DNA of 64,000 nucleotides from Epiperipatus broadwayi (Eukaryota; Onychophora; Udeonychophora; Euonychophora; Peripatidae), in assembly GCA_028023455.1 (NCBI GenBank), contig JAQFVV010012402.1:11016292-11080291 (forward strand), written 5' to 3'. Numbering within the stretch: position 1 is the first letter of the stretch; each line of letters starts with the position of its first letter. Made by a program: the position numbers and the translations under genes. The notes below the pieces were generated by a model. The model worked only from the letters and a program-made list of their open reading frames with translations, was not told the origin of the DNA and did no database searches. Shown here piece after piece: positions 1 to 11,757 of the stretch.

Positions 1-960
1 TACAAGTTTCCCGAACTACATTCTGTATAGATCAGACTCCCCAAAACTTCACTTCCTTGTTTCCCTAAGTGCAACCCATCTTTACTATATAACTCCTCGT
101 CCCAATAAAAAAATCCCACACATCCACAAATATAACATCATTTCTCTCACATAATTCTTTCAATCTCTCATTTATAGAACATGCCCTATCTAACATATAC
201 CTTTTATCAAATCTTGATAATAATCCAATTATTCCTACTCTTCCTTTAACCATACTCAAATTCTTAATGAATTCTATATACTCACCCATTACTCTCTCTC
301 TGATGACTCTGATAAGTTATTAATCCCTATCATAACACATATATCTCTATCCCCTTGCTTCTTTACTTTATCTGTAATATCCCTAATTCTAGCTCCCAGC
401 AAACATACTCTTACATATCTGTTTTTATTTTCCCTTGCAATTATATCTTCACATTCTTTTATTAATGAATCCCCTATCAATACTATCTCATAGTCTACTT
501 TCTCTGCTTCATTCACAACCTTCTTTACCACCTTCTGGACTTCCTTGTCTACTTCTTCATTATAATTCCTACTCAATAATTCCTTTATCTGCTTACACTT
601 CATCTCTAACACTTTTAATCTTACTTTTACATCCTTTACCTCTTCCTCTATCTTACTTATTTTTTGGCCAGCCATCTCCAATGCACTATCTATTTTTCCA
701 TCCCTATCTCTTGTCACTCCACTACAAACACTGTCTCCTGACTTCCTCAACTACATTTTTCTCCATTTCTCCTGACTTTCTCTTTACACTACCTACACTT
801 TTAAACCACTTTTTATCTCTTTTATCACATTCACACACTGTCTACATAACCATAAACCTGTTACATCCTTCCTAGTCTTATTTAAGCATTTCAAGTGGAA
901 AACCTCATCACATATATTACACTCTACCACAGCATGTCTAATTCCTTTCTGGTGATTATA
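1..960 (-). pseudogene. CR1-like LINE ORF1 relic: PHD finger, coiled coil, SGNH esterase
   Basis: Read on the minus strand from about 960 down to 1. A PHD-type zinc finger lies at about 960-838 (ECNICDEVFHLKC, then LWLCRQC). In-frame stops follow, then a lysine/glutamate-rich, coiled-coil-like stretch (about 700-540). The last part is an SGNH/GDSL esterase domain with IVLIGDSL near 480, VMIGINNL near 330, and a DGLHL catalytic-His block near 75 followed by GKQGSEVLG. The DGLHL block is one frame away from the rest; the shift coincides with a T run near 105-112. PHD plus esterase in ORF1 is an established feature of CR1-like non-LTR retrotransposons, where ORF1 acts as an accessory RNA/membrane-associated protein. 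Several stops and the frameshift show it is dead. ORF2 would lie to the left of the window. I cannot place the exact 5' boundary of the insertion. Confidence 0.8.
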
Positions 961-1640
961 TATGGGTTATAAAATACAAATTCAGTCCATATTATTTATT
1001 TTCCATGCCACCTATTCTATATTTGACTTTATACTTCTTCTCCTACTCTTCAAACCCCTTTGCACAGAAAGATAAAAACTTTTACTTTCAAAAATGATCG
1101 ATCAATAACCACGTGTACCTTAGGCCTCTAAAACATTATCTTTTACCTCAAAATAACTAACTGTTCTTAAATTAAAGTTAAAAAAAACTTTAGTAGCAAA
1201 TTTAAACCAACTAATCTTACATACAACTTAGTTATAGAAATCCTTACATTAACATACATTCAACAAAAAGATTTTTTTAAATAACTGTTATATTTTTAAA
1301 ATAGTGATCAAAACACTTTTTTTAAAATAATTTTGATCTTTCCAAATTCAAAAAACTATCTCTCTTGATCACATTTTACTCCTCGCTTTCATACAACAAT
1401 TAAACAGTATTTAAATTGATGATTTCAGATATTAATTGCATAAGAAAAACAAAACAAATACTTAGCTTTAAGATTGAAGTCAGTGACCAAACTCTCCATT
1501 AATATTCAGTCAATATTATTGACAGCAGGTGCTCTCTTATCAAAAGAAGAAGAAACAATAATAAAAATGATTCATGAAAAAAATTATTTTATTTAAATTG
1601 AAACTATGTTTTACTTATAACTAAAAACTAAAAAAAAAAA
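961..1640. other. AT-rich intergenic DNA
   Basis: I see no coding frame, repeat or RNA gene here beyond homopolymer A/T runs. Confidence 0.5.
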
Positions 1641-1848
1641 AATATTTTTTAAATAATGCTTTTATATAAATAGCCCACTAAAAATTAAAAAATAAAGTAA
1701 TCTATTTCATAAAAGCATTTGAGGCTCAAATAAATTATAAAAATAAAAAAAAAATCCTGAAATACTTTTATGAAGTGGATTATTACTTTGTTGTTTTTAC
1801 TTTTTAGTGATCTATTTACATAGAAGCATTATTTTAAAAAAGTATTTT
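1641..1848. repeat. Long imperfect palindrome (MITE-like)
   Basis: The left arm (about 1641-1720) is the reverse complement of the right arm (about 1759-1848). Both contain AATGCTT, TAAATAG, CACTAAAAA and AAAGTAAT blocks in mirrored order, around a roughly 40-bp centre. The structure fits a non-autonomous terminal-inverted-repeat or foldback element. No target duplication was identified. Confidence 0.65.
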
Positions 1849-3680
1849 TTTTAAATATTATTTTATTCAACTTCATTTTATTATTATTATTTTCATATAC
1901 ATAATTATTTTTTTATCCCAGAAATTTTTTCATTGTAACTTATTCTTATTTTTTTAAATCTTCATATTTTGGTTGTTGTTTTTCATGATTAACTTCTTGT
2001 CATTGTAATAAATTTCTGTGAATCATTTATTTGATCACTCAATATTTATTTTTTCTATATTTATTTTAAGATCTCCATGAAGGAATCCTTTTTGCAATTT
2101 ATTACTTTTAAACTTTTTTATTTTTTACCATCATATATTGTAAAAATCTTATCATGTCTCAGTTATTCATAATTTTTTAACTAATCATTACATTTTTACT
2201 CCAAAAATAATTTTAAAAAATAACATCTTAATGAAAAGTTATTTTATATTATTTTGATTTGTATAGAATTTTAAAAAACACTCATTTTACAATAGTGATA
2301 TTATCTGTGTTATTTTCTGCAAATTAAAAAATTCTCAAAGATTTTTTAAATTTTAATTGTTAACAAATATTTTATTATAAATGCTTGAACTATCTATACA
2401 TATATACAATTAACAAATGATTATAAAAAGATAAAAATAAACTGGATGGCTTTATACCTAGAGAGGATAGTGTACCTCTCTTACCAATGGTAAAGAAAGA
2501 ATCACATTATAATTATATAGATTTCTTTTACTGACAATGCATTAACAACTACCTGATCAAAGTATATTAGCTTGGAACCTTAACATTCCAATTAATAATA
2601 ACTTGATGCTCCTTAATGTTAAAAAAGTAAATAGAAAACTAAGTTGATTGTGGACCAGTTGGCTAAAAGAAAAATCAAGTCTATGTGTGCTTTTAAAAAA
2701 ATTTCAGTATTTACTCAGATCAATCTTAAACTCCAAATCATAGATATGTTACTCGGGTGTATTAACCACTATTTTATTAGATAATTCAGTGATTATTATA
2801 GAAATAAATTACACTATAATTAAAACCAAATTATTTGATAATGACTAAGATAATGATCCACAATAACAGATAAATCCTATATTGAATAGAAATGTTTTTC
2901 ATATAATTCTAATTTTAAAAAAATCATTTATAAGCATTTCAAGTTACCAACTTGCTTAAGCCAAGAAATTTAGCCACATTTTATTATTCATCTTAGATAT
3001 TATCATTCTCATTAATTAACACAAAATTTTATAATCTGATAATATTTACAATCCATATAAATGTTTTTCTTTTTCTAATTAAAAAAAAACTGCAGAAAAA
3101 AACAATAAAATTATATTTTTAAGTCATCCCACATTTATAGATTGGTGGTTAGAAAAGTTAATCTAGAAGAAGATTTCTCTCTTTTATTTTATTATTAAAG
3201 CATTGATGCTCATTTGGCTAATGTAGATTAATGTGGGACCATAGCATTTTAATTAATAATAGCTAGATATGCATTTAGTGACCAATGACTGGATAGATTG
3301 ATTATGGACTAACTAAGTACTGGTGATTAAAATACCTCACAACATTCTAAATAATTAATTTATTTGACTTTTTTACAAAAAACTATTCTAGATGTAATTT
3401 TTAAATAGAATAATATTTTATTCTGAACATATAGGCTACATCAAAAGTAATCTAATTACCAATAAGATGTTCTATGCTGAATATGATCTATATCCATAAT
3501 GAATGATGCTAATAAAAAAAAATTTTTAGAAACTGTAGTTATTAGTAATAAATTTACAAGATATTTAAAGCATTAAAGAGGTATTAATTATTCTTTTACC
3601 AGAGAAAGGCAAAAGTAAAATTTATATATTTACAAAAATATACCTCTTATAAAAACAAAGAAAAGACAAATATTCTTCTC
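1849..3680. other. AT-rich DNA with a diverged repeat pair
   Basis: There is no gene. About 2540-2660 and about 3215-3330 share an ordered set of words (a GGACC/GGAACC block, CATTCCAATTAATAATA-like sequence, GATTGTGGAC-like sequence), which suggests two old copies of one dispersed repeat. The rest is featureless. Confidence 0.3.
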
Positions 3681-3815
3681 AAAACTAAAATAGCTGTCAA
3701 GCGTTGTTAGCCGAGAGGTCATCGCACACCTTGCAAGCAAGTAGTTGGTTGCAGACGATTGTGGGTTCATGTCCCGGCCAATGCTATGACATATGAAAAA
3801 AAAACTAAAATAGCT
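3681..3815 (+). mobile_element. tRNA-derived SINE or retroposed tRNA with 15-bp target duplication
   Basis: A 105-bp insertion (3696-3800) is flanked on both sides by the same 15 bases, AAAACTAAAATAGCT (3681-3695 and 3801-3815). The insert ends in an A run, as expected for LINE-mediated retroposition. The body has an A box (TAGCCGAGAGG, 3708-3718) and a B box (GGGTTCATGTCCC). A near-complete acceptor stem pairs GCGTTGT (3701-3707) with CCAATGC (3778-3784), 6 of 7 pairs. The D-arm and long variable region resemble class II (Ser/Leu) tRNAs. The anticodon stem does not pair well, so this is not a functional tRNA. The intact target duplication suggests a comparatively recent insertion. Confidence 0.8.
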
Positions 3816-5040
3816 CACAATCTTATCTGGTTTAGAGTAGATATTTTCTACCAAAATTAACAAATACTGTGTTTGTAGTTTACATAAGATTTAAGTAATG
3901 TTTGCTTTTGTGCTTCCATTGAGATTTATATATAAACTTCAATGTAAAAACATTTGCAAAGCAATTAAATATAAATACTGTTGAAAACAGGTCATTAACT
4001 TAAGCAAAGTTTATATACTTTTATAGTAATTAATCGATGTTTGCTTATTATAGTCAAAGCCAATGGTACTGGTTTATGTTCTACCAAATTTGCATCTTTG
4101 CATTTTTTAATTTTTGATAAAAATTGTGACTTTCAACTAATAGTCAAAATAATCAGAACACTATCAATGATAGCCCTGATATGATCTGACTTCGTTTAGT
4201 GTTTAATTATATTAGCAGTGGATTTGGGGCTCTCCTTAGAAAGAAAATGGTGGAGAGCACACTCTAAACTAGTACCAATTCGAATTGCTATTTCTTTCAT
4301 ATTCTCTCTAAATTCCTGTGCCACACACCTATGTTATGTAAGTATTTTATAATAAATGAGGTAATAATGTGTTTGTTTATATTTACTTGAAGTATTTAAA
4401 AGAATGTTTACCACATAAAGGAAAATTTTTAAAAAAAATATTATCCACTTATTATTAATAGTAATAAATAATAATAATGTTTTTTTTTGTTTAATTCGAT
4501 TTAGACATATATAACATGTTTTAAAAACTTATAACTTAAAAGAGGAATAGTTTTAAAATATTTTTTAGACTATTAATTTGTAAAACTAGTTTAACTTTTA
4601 TTTATAATTATTAAATTATACTATTTAATTTGATTATATAAACAATTATTAAAACTTATTTAATTTATAAATAACACTGGAAAAAATAATAATAATTTGG
4701 GTCAATTAATTCTCTTTTCATAGCCTGGAATTCTGGATTTATAATAGTTAAATATGAATAACTAATAAAATGTCTTCAAAAAATAAATTATTAAATAATG
4801 ACATTATAAAAAGTGATTCTATGCAATCTTGAATAAATTTTGCAGGGGAAATAAAAGATTTTATAGTTTATGAAAAGCATTACAGAGGAAAAGCTTCTTT
4901 TATTACATATACAGTGTATTCATATAAAAGATAATGTGTTTATAGTATATAAAAAAGGCAAAAAAAAAATTAAGTTAATAACTAATAATAAATTTAATAA
5001 TGCAATATTTGACTTTTAATAATATTGTCATATAAATGTA
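3816..5040. other. AT-rich intergenic DNA
   Basis: There is no gene or clear repeat. A short hairpin pairs GGGCTCTCC with GGTGGAGAGC near 4228-4259. Confidence 0.4.
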
Positions 5041-5049
5041 CATATTCCA

Positions 5050-6620
5050 TTAACATCATCAGCCTGATTCATTGATTCAATGATGGGATACATTGTGAAT
5101 AGACTGCCTTTAGATCATTCTATATCTGTTAATCCCATCTATTCTATAATGTTATCTATCCTTGAGTCTTGGTATTATATTTCTTTTGATATATTTACCT
5201 TACCAAACATGATTCTTTTTTCAAGTTTTTAATCTGCCCTGCGACTTGTCCAAAGTATTGTATTTTCCATTGTTGACCATCTCCAAAACTCATTCATTAG
5301 TTTTCTTAGCTGGCCATAACATTTCTATCAATTTTTATTTTCTTCTGTTTTTTGAATGACCATCCGCCATGTCTGTATATAGCAATGAATCATATCAAAA
5401 CTTTCAGCCATCTATATTTTGATCACACATTTATACTTCTTGTTTTTCCATATAAATGTTAATTTTGTAAATGCCTTTGATGCCAACAGTAATTATCTTT
5501 GTATGTAATTATCTCTGTATGATATTCTTCTTATTGCTTTATTCTGAAACTGAACTAGACAAACACCAAAACCTCTCCCAGTCAATATCCATCAACTTTT
5601 ATCTTTATTATTCCTCCAACTGACCACAATACATTTGTTTTGCTTATATTTAGCTTAGTCCATATTCTGTTTCTGCACATCATCTGCATATCACAAATTA
5701 CATACTCATCTTCATCCAATATTGTCATTACAATATTGACTAATCAAGATGTCAGCATGCAGTTCGCTTGAAATCAATCTGAATTTATCTATGCTACTCT
5801 CAGTATGTTTTTTTTGTCTTATATAAGGAAGATAATAGCTCTACCAAACATGGACAATATCTCACATCTATCATCACTTTCCAAAGTTTATCAAGATGTA
5901 CAGAATAAAAAGCTTTCAGATAATCTACAAAACAGAACAGTGGCTCTTGAAATTCCCTGACTTTATTTAAAATAATGTTCAAGTTACGTGATCTCTTGTT
6001 ACTCATTGCAATATAAAAAACCTGCCCATTCATGTGTCAACCCATATTCTGTTTTTGCTGTATTTTATCAAAAAACTATTAAGAACATTACTTTGCTGAC
6101 ATGTGAAACTAAAACTATTGATTGACTGAGATTTCCTCTTTTTTTTGGTATTGATATTTATGTTGCTATAACTCAATCCTCATTGCAGACTCTAAACTTT
6201 CAAACAGCCAAGTTCAATCTATGTAATTGATCTACAATTGTATCTCCTTTTTAAAATAATTCTGCCAGTAATTCATTTTGTCCTTATCATTATGCATTGT
6301 CAGTTCTTAATATATCTTTTACTATCTCACTTTTTAGTGGCTATGTATCACATTCTACAACTGTTGTATTAATATTATTGTGACATTATTTAGGTATGTC
6401 TTCACAACATTCTCCAACAACTAATAATCTTTTCTGAATCTGTCAGCAATCCACCAACTTTTTGCTTTTATCATAACCAATCTTGGTGTAAATTTTTCTG
6501 TAGTTTTTTTATGATATGATACATTTGTTTAGTTCTATCACATTCATATTTTCCAAAATTGATGTTACTTACATAATCTTATTTGTTTCTTCACTGTCTT
6601 CTATACTTTTTATTCAACTC
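5050..6620 (-). pseudogene. Non-LTR retrotransposon reverse transcriptase relic (endonuclease-RT LINE type)
   Basis: The coding sense is minus, with the N-terminal side near 6620 and the C-terminus near 5060. Fragments appear in the order expected for this LINE class. They are AELF with DTIVDQLHRL (about 6260-6210), VLVSHVSKVMF (about 6110), an NGQVFYIAMSNKRS fingers region, RT motif A FVDYLKAF (about 5920), LWKVMIDVRY and VELLSSLYKT. A remnant of the ADD region and KLNISKT follow near 5670-5640, then YFGQVAGQIKNL near 5255 and SIHNVSHH..INESG near 5065. The fragments sit in changing frames with many stops, so it is inactive. The longest open piece is 77 codons (6033-5800). The C-terminal 'LQYFGH...HSV...INGTG' pattern is typical of endonuclease-RT LINEs of the RTE/jockey-like assemblage. 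The exact clade is not resolved. Confidence 0.8.
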
Positions 6621-7130
6621 TGTATGGTCTACAGAATTACAATTTTTTTAATCTATTGCTTTTACTGTTAACCTATCAATCATTTTTGTTTTTCTTTTCT
6701 TTTGAACAACTTCTTATGCAACCTTTTACTTATTGGTTTTTATTTATTGCCTTAGCTCTTCCATGTCACTACATTAATTCAGACATTCAAATCAATTTGA
6801 TAATCTGTAAAAATACTCTCATAATCTATCACCAATTATATAATTTACATTTAGTCTTTTAAAATTCATATTCCTGATATTACATAATTTTATTTTTATG
6901 TCTGAACCAAAAACTGATGATTTGTGTGTTGAAATATTGCACCCCTCTGAGAGAATGAACTAGAACTATTATGAAGATTCAAAAGAGAAAAAGATGTAAT
7001 TGAGAAAATAAATATTTTATTTTACTTAACTCTTAATTGAAGAGTAGTAATTAATTTATTGAGTGCAGAGAAAGCATATGTAAATACTTTAATCAGGTTT
7101 TAACCTGTATTCAATGCACTTTAAAATTCA
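6621..7130. other. AT-rich DNA, possibly the 5' side of the LINE relic
   Basis: I could not recognise endonuclease motifs here. It may belong to the retrotransposon on the minus strand, but nothing supports that directly. Confidence 0.25.
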
Positions 7131-7390
7131 TAATAATCAAGCATATTTTGCCGAAAGAGGGAACCTTCCAAACCACGACACAAGATAGTGACTTTTATAA
7201 AGAAAATAATGGACTTAAACAGTAGAGTAAAGAACTACTTCATGATTCCAAATCAAGATGCTTCAGTTTTGCCTATATAAGTGGAAATTTATGTTAAAGA
7301 TAAGTTGGTCACTCTTATCTTTATAAAAATCACTATCTTGGGTCATGGTTTGGAAGGTCCCTCTATGGGCAAAATATGCTTTATTATTGT
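7131..7390. repeat. Palindromic MITE-like element, about 260 bp
   Basis: The left arm (7131-7205) starts TAATAATCAAGCATATTTTG and runs through GGAACCTTCCAAACCA and ACAAGATAGTGA. The right arm (7317-7390) carries the same words in reverse complement. The loop of about 110 bp has no coding sequence. The structure fits a non-autonomous inverted-repeat transposon. Confidence 0.75.
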
Positions 7391-8964
7391 GTTTAAATAG
7401 AAATTTTATATAGGGTCATTTTATATATGTTTTTGAAAATGACATGGGACAGATTGACAGCTTTTAAGGACTACAGTTAGCTCATAGGCCAGAGATTCTC
7501 TATCCATGACTTTGAGAATGTAATCTGGTTTGGTAGGTGGAAATGCTTTTGGAAGGTGATAATAGTACTAACATATAGAAAGCATGTATATGCAGTGATG
7601 TGCCAGTAGTATCCTGCACCTGTGTGTAAAACTTTAATTGGCATCCCTATACCCCTCCCTTCAATAAAAATTATTTTATAAAAACATTACTGAATAAAAA
7701 TGAAATACAATATATTAATTATAAGTTTATTGAACAAAAAGCAGAATATATTTTTTAAAATGTATAAAAAATAATAAACATACAAGATGGGTACAGAAAT
7801 AATTTTAAAATAAATAATTTATGTTGTTTGGCTTATGTAATTTTATCTACATTAACAAATAAAATTATAATTTTATAAAAACAAAAATATTAAATATTTT
7901 TGGCACAAAATTAAACTAACTAACATTCCATCTATAAATTTATTAATTTAAATAAAAATTATTATTAAAAAAATAATGAATCATTAAATATATATATATT
8001 AATTCCTTTAGTGAAATATCTAAAACCATGAAGATTTTTTTTGTCACTTTAATAAAATTAAATATAAGAAGTGGATTATGTTAAATGTAGGAGAAAAGAA
8101 AGAATAATTTACTTTAGATCTTGGTTCAAACTCAAATTTACTTCATGCACTACTCTTATGTCTAATTACAAAAACTTTCAATGAATACTTTTTTCAAAAA
8201 TGATATGATATATTACATACCCTGTAACAGCAGGATATAGAATAAAGGTAAAATAAATAACAGATTTATATATATATATGTTTAGAGTAAATAAGAATTT
8301 GAACAAGATTCATACATGCATTATCCAATAAATAATGTACTCATACAAATTCACAAGTTTTGTTTAAGATAAACTAATTGTTAAAACTAGGTTCAGAATA
8401 AAATAAGATCTTAAGGAATAATAACAAATAATTAATTATGAATAATTTGTTTAAGGTATATCTATAAAATATAAGTAACATTTAAACAAAAATATAATTC
8501 ATTTTGATATAATTAATGAATATTACATTTTTAAGTATTGTCTCCTTGCCCAAAATCTTTGTTATCCTGGCATTATCACACATATTGTACATTATGCCAG
8601 TGTACCCCAATGTGTATATATATAGATTTTCAAAGTATATGTTGATTCTATGTACTTAAGTTTTGATAATTTCTTTTTCTTAACATGATTTTTATTACTG
8701 CATTAAATATAAGCTGATAGGTAATTAATAATTTTAAATATATTATGGATTGTTAATTAGAGTAAAATAATGATGGATTTATTATAATCTTGCATTTAAT
8801 CTAATCAAATGTTAATTTTATGATTGCAATAAGTTAAAATTATAAATGAAACATGTTTATGAAGAGTAAACTATAGAAAATCATTACACTTTTAACATCT
8901 CTTTCTCATAGTGTTTCTAAAAACTATATTTTGAAGAGATGGAAATATGTGTAAAAATAAAATA
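7391..8964. other. AT-rich intergenic DNA
   Basis: No gene was recognised. Short (TA)n tracts lie near 7988 and 8266. Confidence 0.4.
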
Positions 8965-9124
8965 AATTAAATCACTATAACATCACATAATCACCATTTT
9001 TATGCTTTCACAATTGGTTAACATGGTAGCAACTTTTACCATACAATACTGCCACCTAGTGCAAACCATAGTAATCATCAAATGCTAGAAGTTTAGTGCA
9101 TCAAATCCCTATCTAATACCTAAT

Positions 9125-9187
9125 TGGCCAATATTCCCAGACTAGTTTTTAGCTTATGATTATCATCAGTGAGGAGCTTTTGATTTG
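9125..9187 (-). ncRNA. Decayed hammerhead motif, family 1 copy A
   Basis: On the minus strand CTGATGA is intact (9169-9163), as are CTAGTC and a following TGGGAATAT. The GAAA box has become AAAA and the stem II bases no longer pair. It is probably inactive. Confidence 0.55.
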
Positions 9188-9714
9188 AGAGCATTGCACT
9201 TAGATCTTTGGATTTAATGCAACTCTCTAGCAACCATGTTTTACCTTTTTAATTAACTATAAAGCTATGATCCCAAATTGAAAACATAATAATGTTTTCA
9301 ATCCATGCTAATTCACTTGTATAGTCACACAGAGCTGAATATAGTTCAGTGTCTATATATTTTAGTGTCTTTAATTTTTTAATAACAATAGTTACCATCA
9401 TACTTTAGCTAGAATTGGTATTAAACCACTATAATATCACATGATCACATGTAAGCATAAGATGTGATATTATAATAATTTAATACCAACCTTAGACAAA
9501 GTATGTTGGTGACTATGATTATTAAAAAACTAAATACATCAAAATATATAGACCCTAAACTGAGTTCAGGTCTGTATGAATATACAACTGATTAATTTGA
9601 ATTGAAAACTTCACTGTGTTTCCGGTTTGGAATCATAACTTTATAATTAACTAAAAAGTTAAAAGTGACTCATGGAAGGATGCATTAGATCTAAAAATTT
9701 AGGTGCAGTGCTCT

Positions 9715-9775
9715 CAGATCCAAGGTTCCGCAGTAATGAAAGCCATAAACTAGAAACTAGCCTGGAGATAGTAAT
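9715..9775 (+). ncRNA. Decayed hammerhead motif, family 1 copy B
   Basis: The GAAA box (9753-9756) is intact, but CTGATGA has changed to GTAATGA and the GTC cleavage triplet to GCC. Alignment to the other copies identifies it as a dead ribozyme. Confidence 0.5.
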
Positions 9776-9870
9776 GAATAAGCATTAGATAGAAATTTGA
9801 TGTACTAACTTTCTAGCATTCATTGATTATGGCTTATCTTAGGTGGCAATATTGTACAGAAAAAGCTGTG

Positions 9871-11690
9871 ACATGATTTTAGTAATAGTAGCAGTGAAAA
9901 TCCTAGCACTATTTTATGTAAAATAGGCCAGATAAGTTTTTCTATTATAAAGCTGATACTTTCTTTGACTTTTTAACAATTTCAGAACTGTTTTTATATA
10001 ATTTACTAATTAAAATATGATATAAATTAAAATAATCCATAGTATCAAATTCTATAACATTCTTTGGGGCTGACAAAAGCATCAAAGTGTTAGAGCATGC
10101 ATTTTGCAATATTACCTTAACTGTATCTAAATTAATTACAAATATTAATAGTTTCACAGCTAATAGCAAGTTATAATAGATAAATTACATGTTATGTTTT
10201 AATGACTTAATCAAGACAACCATTAATCAACAGTAATGAAAATAAAATACGGCATTGCTGTTTGTTTTAATAAAATAAAACTATTGAATGAGCCTTCACA
10301 CAATATTAACAAATTATTAAATAAGAATGCCCCTTCAAAATAAGTGAATATTCTGAAGCAAGTAATAAAACCGCGTAATAAAAATAACCTACTTATTAAA
10401 GTTTTATATTTTCAGTTGATTTACTAATAATACATTTGATATTGTTAATAAAACAATAGTCTGCAGTTGGGGAAAAAAATTGTTCTTTGATCTTTGCAGA
10501 CAAAAGAATAATTAAAGGAAGTGAAACGTGTTTTAACTATATTTAAATTAACAAAGCATAATATTCATTCTCACCATCCTGATTCATATTAAAGAACTTA
10601 GTTTTTTAAATCTTATGGTTAGGCAAAGTGTTATTTTAATTTAAGCAAAATGTATTTATTTTCTGTATCATGTGAAACGATACCGATTCTTTGTAGTGGC
10701 AATAACAATACATGTAAGGAGAAACATTCTTTTGTTGACTCATAAATTAGCCTTTAAATAAATTGACTATTCATAATTAAGTTTTAAGAAATAATAAGAA
10801 AAATATTTAGCTTTATTATAATTTAAATTAAAAATTTCAAATACTGATATTATACAAGTAATTTAAATTTTGTTTTTTTTCTAGAATGCAATACGTGTAG
10901 AGATAAATAAATGCCAAAAAGATCATGATAGAAAACATAAAATCAGTACTTAATAATAATATAAAAAATCTCAAAGTTGAAATAGAAAATCAACAAAAAG
11001 AAGTACCTTCTTAAATAATTAAATGCTGGTATCAACGACAATGAGAAACTCCTGAACATGAGAAGATTCAAATTGTGAGCTGTAAATAGTCATTCTTTTT
11101 TTTAACGAAGAACTAACTACTGGCTAAAAAAAAAAAGAGTCATTCTCATTAAATTTTCAAATTAATTTTTCCAGATGAATTCAAATTCGTATTCAAATGT
11201 CATTTTAATACAAAGCAAAATAATAATTATACCTACAATTAAAAACAGTAGATATTAAAATTCCTTATGAATATTAAATCCAACAATTATGTAAAACAGC
11301 TTTTGTCCTGGTTTCTGCAAATATTAAAGAGAGCACTTATTAATTGGGAACACTAATTACTATATTATGAGACTTGAAGGAGAACAGGTGATGTTACCTG
11401 TGTTCTAGAAAAAGTGAAATAAAATCGATTTTATTTAATGTATATTATGTTAATTATGGAAAAATAATTTTTAAATCTTACAACTTAGATAATTGTTAAG
11501 TTCATTACATATTTATTGTCTACATTAAAAACATAAAGCTAAACTAGTCAATAAATAATCAAAATTACCCCAAATTCATAACTCAATCAGACTAGCCAAA
11601 AAATAAACTCTTAAACACAGCCAATGATTTCACTGCTACAAAAAAACTTCTCAAGTATAAAGAATTACAAAATAACATATTTAAACTAAG
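9871..11690. other. AT-rich intergenic DNA
   Basis: No gene was recognised. A 74-codon minus-strand frame (10169-9945) has no family signature and looks like chance. Confidence 0.4.
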
Positions 11691-11757
11691 CATTACCTAC
11701 AATTCCAATTACTTACCATATACCGTGTATGGAAAGTAATTGGAATTGTGGGTAATG
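11691..11757. repeat. Short palindrome, about 30-bp arms
   Basis: CATTACCTACAATTCCAATT and the following ACTTACCATATAC are mirrored by GTATGGAAAGTAATTGGAAT and TGTGGGTAATG. The loop is only a few bases, so it could extrude as a cruciform or be a small MITE. Confidence 0.7.

Larger units (their letters stand above)
8965..9870. repeat. Family 1 hammerhead repeat, inverted pair
   Basis: Two arms of the same repeat lie head to head: about 8965-9370 (minus sense) and about 9480-9870 (plus sense). Shared blocks in mirrored order include GCCACCTAGTGCAA, CCCAGACTAGTTT, ATCATCAGTGAGGAG, GCATTGCACTTAGATCT and ATTAACTATAAAG. The centre (about 9425-9480) holds a smaller palindrome built on ACCACTATAATATCACATGATC. 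The same repeat recurs at 33.4-34.8, 39.8, 42.3-42.8 and 44.6-45.8 kb. No protein is encoded. Both ribozyme motifs in this copy are mutated. Confidence 0.8.

Noticed and set aside
435-875. 146-codon plus-strand frame, Leu/Ser/His-rich.
   Set aside because: Shadow of the minus-strand LINE ORF1 relic, whose PHD and esterase motifs fix the coding strand.
3701-3784. Functional tRNA gene.
   Set aside because: Acceptor and B box are good but the anticodon stem does not pair, and it lies within a retroposed insertion with target duplication.
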